From positions 13,114,357-13,178,356 of the forward strand of contig NC_061789.1 of NCBI RefSeq assembly GCF_022458985.1: 64,000 nt of DNA. The letters are read 5' to 3'. Source of the DNA: Mugil cephalus. Taxonomy: Eukaryota > Chordata > Actinopteri > Mugiliformes > Mugilidae. Shown piece after piece: positions 53,805 to 64,000 of the stretch. A program made the translations under genes and the position numbers. Within the stretch, counting starts at the first letter, position 1. Every line of letters starts with the position of its first letter. The notes under the pieces are model-generated. The model worked only from the letters and a program-made list of their open reading frames with translations. It had not been told where the DNA came from and made no database searches.

Positions 53805-55162
53805 CCAATAAAGATAAACGAACATACCCAGTGCTTTCGGTCCACATCCTCGTCTGCGTCCCATTTCCTAGTTAAAAAAGGCCTTTTTCTGCTGATGATT
53901 TCACCAGCAAAGAAAGTAGTAAGGGTGGGATACTCCTGCCACACACAACAAATGAGAAAATGCAAAATAAATAAATAAAGCTCTGCTTCCACATAATGTT
54001 TTTTAATATAAATACATAAACTACTGTGCAATGTGAGGATTACTGTGGTTTACAGGTTGTGGGACCTGGCTATGAACTATGCATTTTTGCATCTGTAGAT
54101 ATAGAGACTACTACAGGGACTACATGTGCCGCAAATCAAACTGTTATGCCCTCCATTTCTGCAACACGCTGATACACTTACTCACTCATCTGGCAGTCCA
54201 CTAGTGAACACAAATGTGTTCAACTACAACAGTCCTGCACTAAATCGTTTCATTCGTTTAAGATACACTGACGGAGCGTTTTCATTTTGGAGGCCGTGCT
54301 TTGCATTAGATTGTGTTGTTCCGACAAGTTTCTGTTATTCTGAACAGAAACAGTTTATTCAGTGGACTAAGGTTAAACAACAGAAACAGTACTTATGTCT
54401 GAGTTTCAACGTTAACTGAAACCGAGATTTCATGCAGGACTGTCACACCAGAACGCACTTGTTTTCACTAGTGCACCCACCGAAGCTGGCTGCAGAAGAA
54501 ACGAGAGGGACTATCAGCTTTCCCTCCGCTCGGTCACAGCCAGAATGTAGTTGGGGGGGGGGGGGGGGTCTTGTTGACCCTTTTCTCCCTTCCACATGTT
54601 ACGTAAAGCAACGAGGCATACAAGCTGACACGCTTATCTGTGCGTGGTTAACCCCAGTCACCTCGCATTTTTTTATCAACAGCTAGTCTGACACGCTTCA
54701 TCCTGTGTCGAGCAAGTGGGAACCAGTTCGTGTTCAGTCGCTGAGAGAATAAAGGTCAGCGTTACTACACACGGCCCAGTTGCGAGGCTTACCTCAGTCA
54801 GGCCTTTGATCTTCAGGTATCCACACAAATACGAGTCCTCCACGGTCACATGCTGCCCAAGATAAAGACATTCAGGGAATCGCAAGCACAAAAAGTTGGG
54901 CATGATTCAATTTGATGACAAACAGACACTAAGTGGGCGAGAAGACATGAATCACACCTGGCAGTGGACAGGTTTGGCAAGTCTGCTAGGCGTAATTATG
55001 CAGTTCAGGTAGCTTATTGCACTAAATGCTTAAGTGTTTGCATAGTGTGTAAGCCGCAAACTACATTATACGCGACTGAAGTGAAATGCCAGCACAGGAA
55101 CGTGTCACTGGGGCTGACAAAAAAAATAGGTCAGCGTGTAAATACTGGAGGACGGCCCCAAG

Positions 55163-55193
<31 letters not shown>

Positions 55194-55488
55194 AAGCAGC
55201 TAACAAGTTAGCAACTGCCTGCACAAATGCTGACTTTGCATTATAAATATTAAAAAAAAAACAATATTAATAAACAAACTAATAACAATAACAATTCACC
55301 TGCAATACGACCTCGACGTCGTAGGAGTTGCCTTTGCTCTTCTGGTAACCGCGAAACTGCGAGCCGCTGTACAGGAGCGAGGTGGCCACCCCCGGCTGGT
55401 GGGTGTTGATCGGGGCAGGGGGAACAAGAGAGGCCGAGGACGGGCAGGCCGAGCCGGTCGCTCTGTAGCACTCCGCTCGGACTGGCAT
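52163..55488 (-). CDS. gid4: GID/CTLH E3 ligase substrate receptor GID4
   Basis: GID4 is the substrate-recognition subunit of the GID/CTLH ubiquitin ligase, binding Pro/N-degrons in a beta-barrel. Six coding exons: 55300-55488, 54793-54852, 53828-53935, 52541-52642, 52315-52445 and 52163-52226, in frame, 217 residues from MPVRAEC. Conserved stretches are [114 protein letters not shown] and SMPIYEFR at the end. In-frame ATGs at 55602 and 55524 would add an N-terminal extension as in human isoforms. The poly(A) signal near 50850-50855 implies a 3' UTR of about 1.3 kb. Orientation next to drc3 is as in the human 17p11.2 block, but ATPAF2, which lies between them in human, is absent. Confidence 0.96.
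52693..52835. repeat. Dispersed repeat fragment
   Basis: CCCGTTCACACCAGGTGTTAGCATG, or close to it, then CCGGACGATCAGATCAACC, GTGTGAACACATGGACACA and TCTGAGATCTGTTTACGGA. It shares words with 41200-41490. It lies in gid4 intron 3, close to exon 4. Confidence 0.5.
53727..53802. repeat. (AT)23(GT)15 compound microsatellite
   Basis: 46 bases of AT followed directly by 30 bases of GT. It lies 25 bases from the gid4 exon 3 donor (exon edge at 53828). Confidence 0.97.
54173..54420 (-). repeat. Degenerate short inverted-repeat element
   Basis: The block TACAACAGTCCTGCACTAAATC is the reverse complement of the GTGCAGGACTGTTACATTA block at 1235-1317. A following TTAGATTGTGTTG...TGTTATTCTGAAC stretch is repeat-like. 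It lies in gid4 intron 2. Boundaries are approximate. Confidence 0.4.
55163..55189. repeat. A27 homopolymer
   Basis: An uninterrupted adenine run in gid4 intron 1. No attached retrotransposon body was recognised. Confidence 0.9.
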
Positions 55489-56370
55489 GATGAGCGCTAA
55501 GGTGCCTCCGTCAGCAACCGTCATTAACTTTGCGACCGAGCACAACACCGCAGCTTGGGGAGGAAATGGGGCGCTGACAGAGGAGGCTCGGCCAAACTGC
55601 ACGCCACCGAGTCCAAACTTTCCTCAGATATCTGAGGTTTCTATGAAACTGACGGCTGGTTGAGGGGCTGCAGCGTTTCATTTGAGAATCCAGCGTCCCC
55701 GAATTTCATTGGCTAGAAACTGGTGCTCGCCCGGAGGAGGATTCTTATTGGACAGTGAGCCGCAATGTATTCTGGGTGTTGTATTGCCCTCCCACCACTC
55801 CTATCAGGAGCTAGGGTACAAGATGGAAACTCAATGTTTTGGTGACTATTTTTAATACTGTAGTTTAATATTGAAATACAGGAATACATATATTAACGAT
55901 TCAAAACATTACAGTGTGTCTTCGAAATAAATAAAGCGCTCATATGATCGAATTATGTTAAAATTGTATTTTTTTTCTCATTCAAATTTCAAATGTTAAT
56001 TGTAGGTTCTCCTCAAAGGGATACAACATTATATTTCACTATACATATTCTTTGTGGTAATTAAGCCTTTCAGTTCTTGAATTCAGTTTAATAATTTTAT
56101 ATTTGAAGGAGGCAACTTTTAAGGACATATTGTAGAAGTAATGGTCAAAAAACACACACACACGTATATATATACACACACACATGTTGTTTTAATCTCA
56201 AAACAGGCAGCAAAAATGACAAGCGCAGGGGTAGTTATAGCTTTTTTTAATACATATGACCTTTTCAGAAGACATAATTTTTTATTTGTACACAATGGGA
56301 TTTTGTTACAGTTGTCTGACGAAGGTGTGAGTATACACACACAAAAAAAACAAACGACCTATTGATCTTG

Positions 56371-59300
56371 CTAGCTCATCTCCTCCAGTTGTTCTTTCAG
56401 ACGGTCCATGTATGTGTTCATGTCTGAGATGCACATGCGGTTCCGCTCAGTTTCTTTGTCTTGAATCTGCAATAACCCGTGAAGGCAAACGGCAAAATTT
56501 AAAAAAAGACTGTGAGACGAATATGGGAGGTTTGTCATCCATGATAAAATACACGCTTCATGATATCTACCCCTTTAAATAGTGTCCCCTTCCAGGTGCT
56601 GACGCAGGTAACCAGCTGAGTCTCCCGATCATTGATCTTCACAACGTGGTTATCGTGGCCAGTGGCTAGTGCGTCCATCACTGCGTCTTTGTCCGCAAAC
56701 AGCTACACGTGGGAAATGCAAGCAAAGGAACAAGGGCAGTGATTTATTTCTGTCATCAGCGTTCACATTAGGCTATTCAAATATCATACTGGTTGTAATC
56801 ACTGATCAAAAGATATGTCATATACAAACTCTATTTCTATCATGTTGGACTAAAAGGGACATCACTGACCATCACGACGTCGCTTGACATCGCCTCATCC
56901 AACTCGCTTTTGGCGACCTTCTGCAGAGTTTCATTAGCAACTTCCTTCACGTTCTGATAGTAGACGTCCTCCAGATCTCGACATCGGGCGAACGTATGAA
57001 TGTGTCAAAGAAATCACATGCATGATGGTGAAACATCAGCGTCAGCTGAAACGATTCAGAGGTGTAACGCGGGGTGACAGCAGAAGGATATGTTTCTTGA
57101 ACAGTTTCGCTGAAGCTGCCAACCATGTCCGAGATGCTGCCGTCAAGGTTTTTGATGTTTTCCTGAAATGAAGAGGAAGGCGTCGCCGTGGGTGAGAATT
57201 TAAAGTAGCACACAGCATCAGAACGAAATGCGCACGCCCTACCTCCAGCAGAGTGACCAGCTGAAACTCCAGCTCCATGAGGCTTTGACAGAGCTGGTTG
57301 ACCTCATCGTTGCAATGCTTGAGCTTGGCCTTAAATAAATCTGGGTCTGATAACTGCTGCAACTCCGCTATCCTCTATAAAGAACAAGACATAATCCTAT
57401 GCTAATTACTAATATCAGATGTACAGAGTTACTGAATCTATGCAACTCTGCTTGAAAGGCCAGAAAACGTCTCGTTAGAATATGATGGTCCTCTCAGCTT
57501 GCCTCGCTGTGTTGCTGATCAAAAGCTGCCAACGTCTGCGACGCTTTCCGTTGGTAGTGCTCCACAGTCTTCCGCTGACCATCGAAGAAGGAGTCCACCA
57601 GTGTCTTTCTTTTTTCATGTTCAGCCAAGCCCGTTTCAAACAGCTGCACACACGCCTCCACCATCTGTTGTTCAAATGTAAATGCAAGGTCAAGGAACTC
57701 AAGGAACTCGGCTTCTGCGCTATCGATAAAACACCTGCGTGGATTTGAAAGCCAGGGCAAGGATATGTCTGAAGCAGAGCGTCCATTCCCGGAGCACAGC
57801 GCAGCGTCTCCGCCTCCGGATCGTCTTTAAACATGCTCTTAAACAGATCTGGCCCGTTGAGGAACTCCACGAAGGCATCCTGCGAGACAGGAGAGCTTAA
57901 GTGACGCATGTGACGCATATACACGTACACATCTGCACGAACAAACCTGAACTTAAATTACTTTGTGCAATTGGAGCTCCGCCTCTTTACTTTGGTGAGT
58001 CTCAGTGGTTTGTTGTTTCTGTGACTCTTCAAGTCTCATTTTCTCCAGGATATGCGGGTATTTGACCATTGCTTCTTTTCTCTGTATTATTTAATCATAT
58101 AGGATCAACATGACTGATTATTAAGGGCCCTGAGGATAACAATGTTGTCTTAAAACCAAGATTACATTACAACTTACATGACTACAGTCAATTGTGAACT
58201 GGATTCGTTTATACTTACAGTATTCTTGTCAATGTATCTGTAGTCCAGGAACATCAAGTCTGGAAAATAGGCAGCGATGAAGAATGTGTAATCGTCAGCC
58301 TTGGAGACAGGATTCCCAGATAAGATGACCGTGAACAGTTTCTTCAACTTCCTGATGTAGAGCACCTTTGAAATGTATCAAATATGCATAAGGTTATGTA
58401 AAATATATGTCTTCAGCAGTTGCACAACCGCCCGACTGTTTCACACGTTTGAAACAAAAAAAAGTATATTTGAACCTGTGTATTATTTGAATAGCTTAAC
58501 ATTGAATATAAAATGATAATAATAATGTATATTTATAAATAGCACTAAGCTGAGTTTAATATAGAACACATATAGTAGGTAGGGGGTCCTTGGCCCGATA
58601 AACTTTGCAGACCCCTGATGTATAACATTCACTGGCGTGGTACATTTAATTTTTCCCTCTTACATTTTCTAGCTGACTGAGGAGGTTGTTTGCAAAGATG
58701 AAATGGGTGAGGTTCTCGAGCGTATCCACGTTTTCGATGACAGAGATCTTGTTGTTGGACAAATTCAGCACTTCAAGCCTCCGCAGAGCCTCCAGACCCT
58801 CAATTCTCTCGATTCCGTTGAACGACAGGTCTAAAAGAGACATTTAAAGTGTCGCTACGATCGTTTCTGTGCAGATCTCAGGTGTTGTCTACGAGAAAAT
58901 GTAATCGGAAAGTTTCTTCTTACTAAGCCATGTCAGATTAATCAGGTGGTCCAGGCCCTCAATCTTCTCTATGAGGTTGTTATTCAAGTCAAGTCTGGTC
59001 AAGGAGGTGTATTCCCACAAGTGGTCAATCTTGTGGATTTCTGTAAACCGATAAACTCTCAAAATAAACTCTCACACAACTAAACCCAGAACACATTGAA
59101 ACTCATTGTTTTTTTTAACTTTTCCTCACTTGTGTATTCCATGTGTAATTCGAGGACTTCACTACAGTGGGTTCCCACAGGATAAGGCTTACAAGATTTG
59201 TCAGAGCTCATGATGTTGTTAGTGCCGTTGGAAGTAGGCTTGGCTTCACTTTTCTCTGTCAAAAGAAAGAGAAATACACAATATTTTGTTACTTTGAAGC

Positions 59301-59540
59301 TTGTTTTTCTCACATAAACACTGTGCGATATAAAGGAGTAGAAACACTGGATGGTGTTGTTCGTTTTGTGTTATTTATTATGTAAAACTGAAACCTAGAT
59401 AGTAGAATAGTTTAACAGAGTAAACGTTAATACTATCACAATATGACAAACTAGATTTTTTTTCACTCTTTCATGCAACGATCTCAAAAAGCATCATTAA
59501 TTAAAACTTTACTACCTTCATAAAGTCCGTGCGGAACCAT
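56371..59540 (-). CDS. drc3: Dynein regulatory complex subunit 3 (LRRC48)
   Basis: DRC3 is a nexin-dynein regulatory complex subunit of motile cilia and sperm flagella. Thirteen coding exons: 59516-59540, 59130-59255, 58924-59040, 58664-58830, 58219-58365, 57962-58081, 57767-57879, 57503-57677, 57243-57374, 57092-57162, 56870-56993, 56571-56702 and 56371-56466, giving 514 residues (human 523). Leucine-rich repeats fill about residues 45-190 (LTRLDLNNNLIEKIEGL, LEVLNLSNNKISVIENV, LFTVILSGNPVSKADDY, PDLMFLDYRYID). Coiled coil follows to the end (for example FETGLAEHEKRKTLVDSFF and RCRDLEDVYYQNV). Introns 7 and 10 are AT-AC, U12 type. Intron 8 uses a GC donor. Frame is kept only with these noncanonical borders. 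An X-box-like RFX site lies about 20 bases 5' of the ATG. The poly(A) signal is near 56280. Confidence 0.93.
56994..57091 (-). other. drc3: U12-type AT-AC intron (drc3 intron 10)
   Basis: This is a 98-nt intron that also begins ATATCCTT, with TTCTTTGAC as branch site (A 12 nt from the end) and ending CATAC. Splicing joins GTT CAA GAA AC|G TTC GCC to read VQETFARCRDLEDVYYQNVKE, matching the DRC3 CRDLE region. Reading through gives an unrelated tail and stop. Confidence 0.92.
57678..57766 (-). other. drc3: U12-type AT-AC intron (drc3 intron 7)
   Basis: This is an 89-nt intron on the minus strand. It begins ATATCCTT (the exact U12 AT-AC 5' consensus), has TTCCTTGAC as a near-perfect branch site with the branch A 12 nt from the end, and ends TTTAC. 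Splicing at these borders turns CAG AC|A TTT GAA into LLQTFEQQMVEACVQLFETG, which matches the DRC3 family. No GT-AG alternative gives that frame. Confidence 0.93.
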
Positions 59541-59559
59541 TACCTCTTGTGTTTACACT

Positions 59560-59572
59560 GTTACGTAGCAAC
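59560..59572. promoter_or_regulatory. X-box-like RFX site upstream of drc3
   Basis: GTTACGTAGCAAC is an imperfect palindrome with GTTAC and AGCAAC half-sites, as in RFX-bound X-boxes (GTTRCC-N-RGYAAC). It lies 20 bases 5' of the drc3 start codon on the promoter side. Motile-cilium genes are typically driven by RFX factors with FOXJ1, so the location is meaningful. Binding is inferred. Confidence 0.6.
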
Positions 59573-59870
59573 AGGCTCATTCGAGGCTGCGTTCAAGTGC
59601 GTTCAATTTATTCCGTTAAAAGGTGTTTTGTAGGCCAAAATGCAACTTTCTTTTATTTATTTATTTATTAGAAAATATATCAAATTGTTTAGCTGTGTTC
59701 TCAGTAACGTTTTGCGCACAAGTTATTTTACGCCCTCAAATAAAGAAGCATGATGATTAGCCTTTATGACTGCTGCATTCGTTGCTAGACTATGACCAGG
59801 CAGCAGTCACTGCCGGGCATACGCGTCGGTCGAACCACAGACACATGCGTCGAACGCTCTCTCCCTTTTC

Positions 59871-60134
59871 TAGGGATGTACGATACCACTATTTTTTATT
59901 TCTATCCGATACCAAGTAATACCAAAGCTAAACATCCCGATATCGATATCGGTACTTTTAGACGTCTACTTGTGTGTATGAATATTTTGACTTTTACAAT
60001 GAACAGTCGTAAATGTAACTATGTATGAGAATTAAACAAGCTGCCAGATATCAGACTCGCCTTTAATCAGAGCAAATAAAGACAATTTGTGCAAATCGCC
60101 AGGTTAACTGAAAATCTGAGAAAATCACTTTTTA

Positions 60135-60186
<52 letters not shown>

Positions 60187-60716
60187 TATTTTATTTATTT
60201 ATTTTTTTAATGAAACTAAGAACAGTCGCTCTGACTACAATGTAATTCTTTTTGGACTAGAAAGAGTGATCTTCAAGTTAGAACTTGAACTTTGACAATG
60301 TCAGTCAAATGTCACATCCTGCATTCTCTGTCATTCTCCATTTATATGTTTTTGTTAAGAAACAACAGAATGTTGACGTGATCTATGCGTATATACCTGT
60401 AATAGGCACTGTGATGTATTTTCATGGTATACCCAGATATTGTCTGCCTGTCTGAAGGTCTTCCATCACAGAGAGATGTCTCAGGTAGAGTGCGGGGGCA
60501 TGATCCCACGCTTTTTACTTTTTATTTTTATTTATTTATTTTTATTTGTTTTTAGACTTGGTAACAGATTCAGTGTCAGAAAAGTATTAATATTTCTTTA
60601 ATTTCTCTAATTTCTATAATTTCTCTTTCTATTTTTTTTTTACCGATATTCTGATGTGAAGACCGATTCTAAAAAAAAAACGTATCGATATTTCTGGATC
60701 GATTCACACATCCCAA
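59871..60716. mobile_element. Non-autonomous hAT element with 8-bp target duplication
   Basis: The 846-base element has imperfect terminal inverted repeats: TAGGGATGTACGATACC at the left, and TTGGGATGTGTGAATCGATC as the reverse complement of the right end. It is flanked on both sides by the identical octamer CCCTTTTC (59863-59870 and 60717-60724). Eight-base duplications and this TIR style mark the hAT superfamily. There is no transposase frame. The interior includes a (TTA)n tract at about 60137-60186. It lies between drc3 and tom1l2, within 110 bases of the tom1l2 start codon. Confidence 0.9.
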
Positions 60717-60825
60717 CCCTTTTCTCTGCCGACCAATGGGATTCTTCAGTGGGCGGGGCTTGACCGCACCGCCTCAGGGCCCCAGCCTCTCTGTCATTCC
60801 AGAGCGGATTGTTGTTGTTGTCAAG

Positions 60826-60877
60826 ATGGAGTTCTTACTTGGGAATCCGTATAGCACCCCCGTGGGCCAGTGTATTG
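60826..60877 (+). CDS. tom1l2: TOM1-like protein 2, first coding exon (rest beyond window)
   Basis: TOM1L2 is an endosomal adaptor with VHS and GAT domains that binds ubiquitin, clathrin and Tollip. Only the first coding exon is present: MEFLLGNPYSTPVGQCI plus one base, then a GTACGT donor. It is nearly identical to the N terminus of vertebrate TOM1L2 just before the VHS domain. ATG context is AAGATGG. The following 3.1 kb to the window end is intron 1 with no exon 2 recognised. Its position beside drc3 matches human 17p11.2. Confidence 0.9.
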
Positions 60878-61448
60878 GTACGTCAGCTTTCAAATGACTA
60901 ATTATAGCGTTAGAGCTGCGCTGCTTCCTCCACCGCTTACGCTACGGGAACAGACGATCCCCCGGGGTCTACTGCTGGGATTAAGGGTCGCACCAGCGAG
61001 CTAGCATCATCTTAGCCAACGTCATCCATTTGGAGTCCGCTTTAAGATGATGTTAGCCCGCTAACTTGCCTAACTTTAGTTCGCTATAATAACACCTGCT
61101 AAACCACCGCAGCTGTGTAGACCGTGTTATTTTTTGAGAGAATTCAGTTAGTGGGGATTAAATGGGGTCTGTGGTGACAGGGCTTCGGGTGACTTGCAGA
61201 GCCTGAACTAACTTCCATATATATGTGTATCCTTAGTGGGCGTTTAGTTGGATAAATTGCTTGGTCAGCCTAGTTGTTTTTAGTTCAAAATATCAATTGT
61301 CAATTATCTTCTAATTCTGCTTCTTCGTCATCTTTTTTTGCCGTTTAATGGCGGGTGGCACCAGCTTTTAAGGTGCATTACCGCCGCCTTCAAAGCTCGA
61401 GTGTGACCCAGAGTCATCTACCCCCTTCTATCCCGTCTCCCTTAAGAT

Positions 61449-61891
61449 TAGGGATGTTCGTATCGATCCAGAATTGTCGATACTTCCGATCTAGACGTGT
61501 GATCGTCACATCAAAGTGTCGATACCAAATTTCACAAGGAGTATTAATAATGTAATGACACCGAATCTTTTATCAATCCTTAAAAAAGTAAAGGGAGCGC
61601 AGGGAAATGGATGATGAAGACCTTCAGAGAGGCAGGCAACATCCAGCTTTATAGTGAAAATACATCACTGCGCCCATCACAGGCATATACGCTTAGATCA
61701 ACGTGCTGTTTTTTCTTAACAAAAACACATAATTGGGAAATGATAGAGAATGTAGAATGAGACCTTTGTTGTCATTGTAAATGTCATCATTTCCATGCAC
61801 ATGATGAGGCATTTAAAAGTATCAATATCGGACAAATTAGCCTTGGTATCCTGCGGATCGAAAGGAAAAATAGGGGCATGGCACATTCCTA
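61449..61891. mobile_element. Non-autonomous hAT-like element
   Basis: It opens TAGGGATGTTCGTATCGATCC and closes with GGCACATTCCTA, whose reverse complement TAGGAATGTGCC forms the matching terminal repeat. The interior shares AAAGTATCAATATCGG / GATATCGGTACTTTTA words, inverted, with 59871-60716. A clear target duplication was not found. It lies in tom1l2 intron 1. Confidence 0.65.
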
Positions 61892-62611
61892 TCTTAGACA
61901 CTTAAACAGATTCACACTTTCTTTGGTTGTCAACTTATTAAGGCCCACTTCTTCTCCACCATTCTGATTTACTCTCCTTTCTCTTTCTCGAATGTATTTT
62001 ATGACAATTAAGATGCTCCACTGACTCTTCAACACTTCGACACTGCTCACATAACCCTGATATTTGTAAATTAAACGTAGCGTCTCATCAAGTCTTGTGT
62101 GACCAACCCTCGACCTGATTTACATTTTTTTCTCCTCTGTGGTGTCACTTCTGTGTTTTGGTGCTCATCAGTGCTGCAGTGGCGAACAAGGGCACACCAC
62201 ATCCCTTTGTTGAGGTTGCAGCTATCTTTGCAACCTGCCTTTTTGTGTAGAGAGCCACCCCAGACTACGTCTGATCCAGACCAGTTGTCACCGAGCCTTT
62301 GTCACGTAATATGTAAGGATATCTGCACGGTTTGATCACGCAAACATCCGCGACTCTTTGCTCGTGGCAGTGCTCGGTGATGAGGAATGCGGCTATCGCG
62401 AATATCAGTCAAGACGGGGCACGGTTCCTAACAGCAAACCCCCACATTAGTGCCGTGTTCCTGTTCGTAGAGAGGCCGCATTCTTCGCTCTGACTTGCCT
62501 CTGATATTTCCCTTCTACAACTGCAGATTGGATGCCTGATGTCAGTGGAGTTGCCGCTTAAAAAGGTTTCAAGCGGCATTTCCTGTTTTGAAGCAAAGCC
62601 TCTTAGTCTCC

Positions 62612-62690
62612 GGTTGTTTACACTGCTGCTTAGCAACAGGCTCATTTGAAGGTACGTTCAGGGGCCTTCAAATTATTCCGTTAAAATGAT
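62612..62690 (+). repeat. Second copy of drc3-upstream sequence
   Basis: GTTTACACTGCTGCTTAGCAACAGG, or close to it, then CTCATTTGAAGG...TTCAAATTATTCCGTTAAAA closely parallels 59551-59622 (GTTTACACTGTTACGTAGCAAC..., ...TTATTCCGTTAAAAGG). Divergence is about 15-20 percent by eye. The X-box-like centre is weaker in this copy (GCTGCTTAGCAAC). Confidence 0.7.
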
Positions 62691-63651
62691 AATAAGCATC
62701 TGCATCAACATAGGACAAGGCCAATGACAACGCACGAACAACTGTTGCAGACTTTCTAAAAGTTTTAAACAGCACTTCCTGTTTTGACGTAAAGCCAATG
62801 TAAATCTCAGATGTTGTTGCTCATCTGGTTTATAGATCACTTTCTAGACCTAGAAACCCTGCAGCACCTCACTAGCTACGATTCCATTACAGTTTTTTGC
62901 AAAATACAAACGGCATTTCTAAAGTATCGACGAAGTACAATTGCTCTTTCCGGCGACGGTGGCCCATTGCACTTTTGTGATGCGCTTTTATATCGACGCG
63001 TCTGAAAATCCACCTAATTTTAGCAATATTTGACAGTTTTTATGAAACGTGGGTATTTCCATCACCGGTATTTTTATAGCGACATTTAGGTTTTGCGAAT
63101 CTCTAGGGGAAATGAAAACGCAGCAGCTGAAGCTCGGTGACCTCATCGAGCTCATCGACGTTGCAGGATAGAAAGCGAAGGAAGCCGATAGTGCTGTGTG
63201 AGTTGCTGCACAGCCAGCTGCCCGCTGCAGTCGTACGGGTCTGCAGGCTTCAGCGAGAGGGCAAAGGATGAACGTGCCTGACGCAGAGGCGGTTAAGAGA
63301 AGGTTAATTCTGTGCTCGGGATCCCAGTAAATATCCACAGCTTAGTTTTGCCGTTAACAAGGCGTGTGGGAGGATATGTAGAAAACACGCGAGAGTAATG
63401 AAAGTGAGAGTCCACAGCGGAGCGTACAGAAATAGGCCGGAGAAGGACTTTGTGGCTTTGTTGGCAAGTGCGTGGCACAGCTTGCCACCGTTACTGTTAA
63501 AGCCATGTGATCGACTGGCTTCGTTTGTGCGGCGTCGGCTCCCAGGGCCGAGGGAGGCCGGATGAATGCCCTCAGTGGGCATTTAACGTCTATCAGCAAA
63601 GCTCTGATTGTTCAGTGTAGTTCAAGCGCATATCATGTGGGCGGATCAGAT

Positions 63652-63669
63652 CCCCCCCCCCCCCCCCCC
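63652..63669. repeat. C18 homopolymer
   Basis: An uninterrupted cytosine run in tom1l2 intron 1. Confidence 0.9.
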
Positions 63670-64000
63670 TTGTTTTATTTCCTTCCTTGCCACCCCGCTT
63701 TGACATGACAATCCACTTGAGGAGATTAAACGGGATATCCCAGCGGAGTCGGCGGGTTAAATCGTCCTATGTGCCGTGCAGTGCGATGCCAGTGCCGGGG
63801 TGGTGATTTATAAATGTTGAAGTTCCTCCATAGCTGTCCGGTCTGTGACAAGTTGATCGGAGAGGGGAGCTGGAGCATGAATAAATCATGGCTTTGGGGT
63901 TTGTCAGGTGTTCGGTTCCACCAGCAGCCTGTCATCACTGCCCAGGAAGATGGGCTTGGCCCGGGCATCGCGGCCTGCTGAGGCCCTCTGAGCTCCAGAG

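Larger units (their letters stand above)
60878..64000 (+). other. tom1l2: tom1l2 intron 1 (partial)
   Basis: No coding exon was recognised. It contains a hAT-like element (61449-61891), a copy of the drc3-upstream stretch (near 62612-62690) and a C18 run (63652-63669). The GC-rich 63.1-64.0 kb region shows only short frames without family motifs; it could be an alternative promoter or regulatory DNA, but nothing specific supports that. Confidence 0.5.

Noticed and set aside
55163-55189. Poly(A) run as the tail of a processed pseudogene
   Set aside because: The preceding sequence matches no recognisable mRNA and no target-site duplication was found.

Overview
This is ordinary nuclear DNA from a teleost fish. 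The genes are multi-exon and vertebrate-type. The repeats are families familiar from fish genomes: Tc1/mariner-like elements, hAT-like elements and small inverted-repeat elements. Gene order is a rearranged version of two human neighbourhoods. MSRB1, RPL3L, NDUFB10, RPS2, RNF151, TBL3 and NOXO1 correspond to human 16p13.3. GID4, DRC3 and TOM1L2 correspond to human 17p11.2. A C2H2 zinc-finger gene and TEX2 (17q in human) sit between MSRB1 and RPL3L. All names rest on protein motifs and gene order read by eye; no database search was run.

Layout. At 359-1766 (-) are the first three coding exons of selenoprotein msrb1, with an in-frame TGA for selenocysteine; its 3' end runs off the window. At 2480-4339 (+) is an eight-finger C2H2 gene. 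At 10797-19599 (+) is tex2, with a probable 5' UTR exon near 7.0-7.3 kb. At 20251-23934 (-) is rpl3l. At 25426-27177 (+) is ndufb10, tail to tail with rps2 at 27526-29398 (-). An rps2 intron appears to carry an H/ACA snoRNA. At 30370-31986 (-) is rnf151, head to head with tbl3 at 32590-44417 (+). At 46709-49662 (-) is noxo1, followed across the probable synteny junction by gid4 at 52163-55488 (-) and drc3 at 56371-59540 (-). At 60826-60877 (+) is the first coding exon of tom1l2, whose remainder lies beyond the window.

The genes do not form one pathway. They include protein repair (msrb1), ER lipid transfer (tex2), ribosome and rRNA processing (rpl3l, rps2, tbl3, the snoRNA), respiration (ndufb10), NADPH oxidase organisation (noxo1), ubiquitin ligation (rnf151, gid4), motile cilia (drc3) and endosomal sorting (tom1l2). 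The reconstructed exon chains keep frame throughout, with no disabling mutation seen.

I found no undescribed operon-like or defence-like system. The most unusual signals are two short U12-type AT-AC introns in drc3, both in the same phase and 89 and 98 nt long, plus a GC-AG intron between them. Others are an RFX X-box-like site just upstream of the drc3 start, inside a stretch that recurs in tom1l2 intron 1; the rps2 intronic snoRNA candidate; an interstitial telomeric repeat; and well-preserved hAT and Tc1-like remnants.
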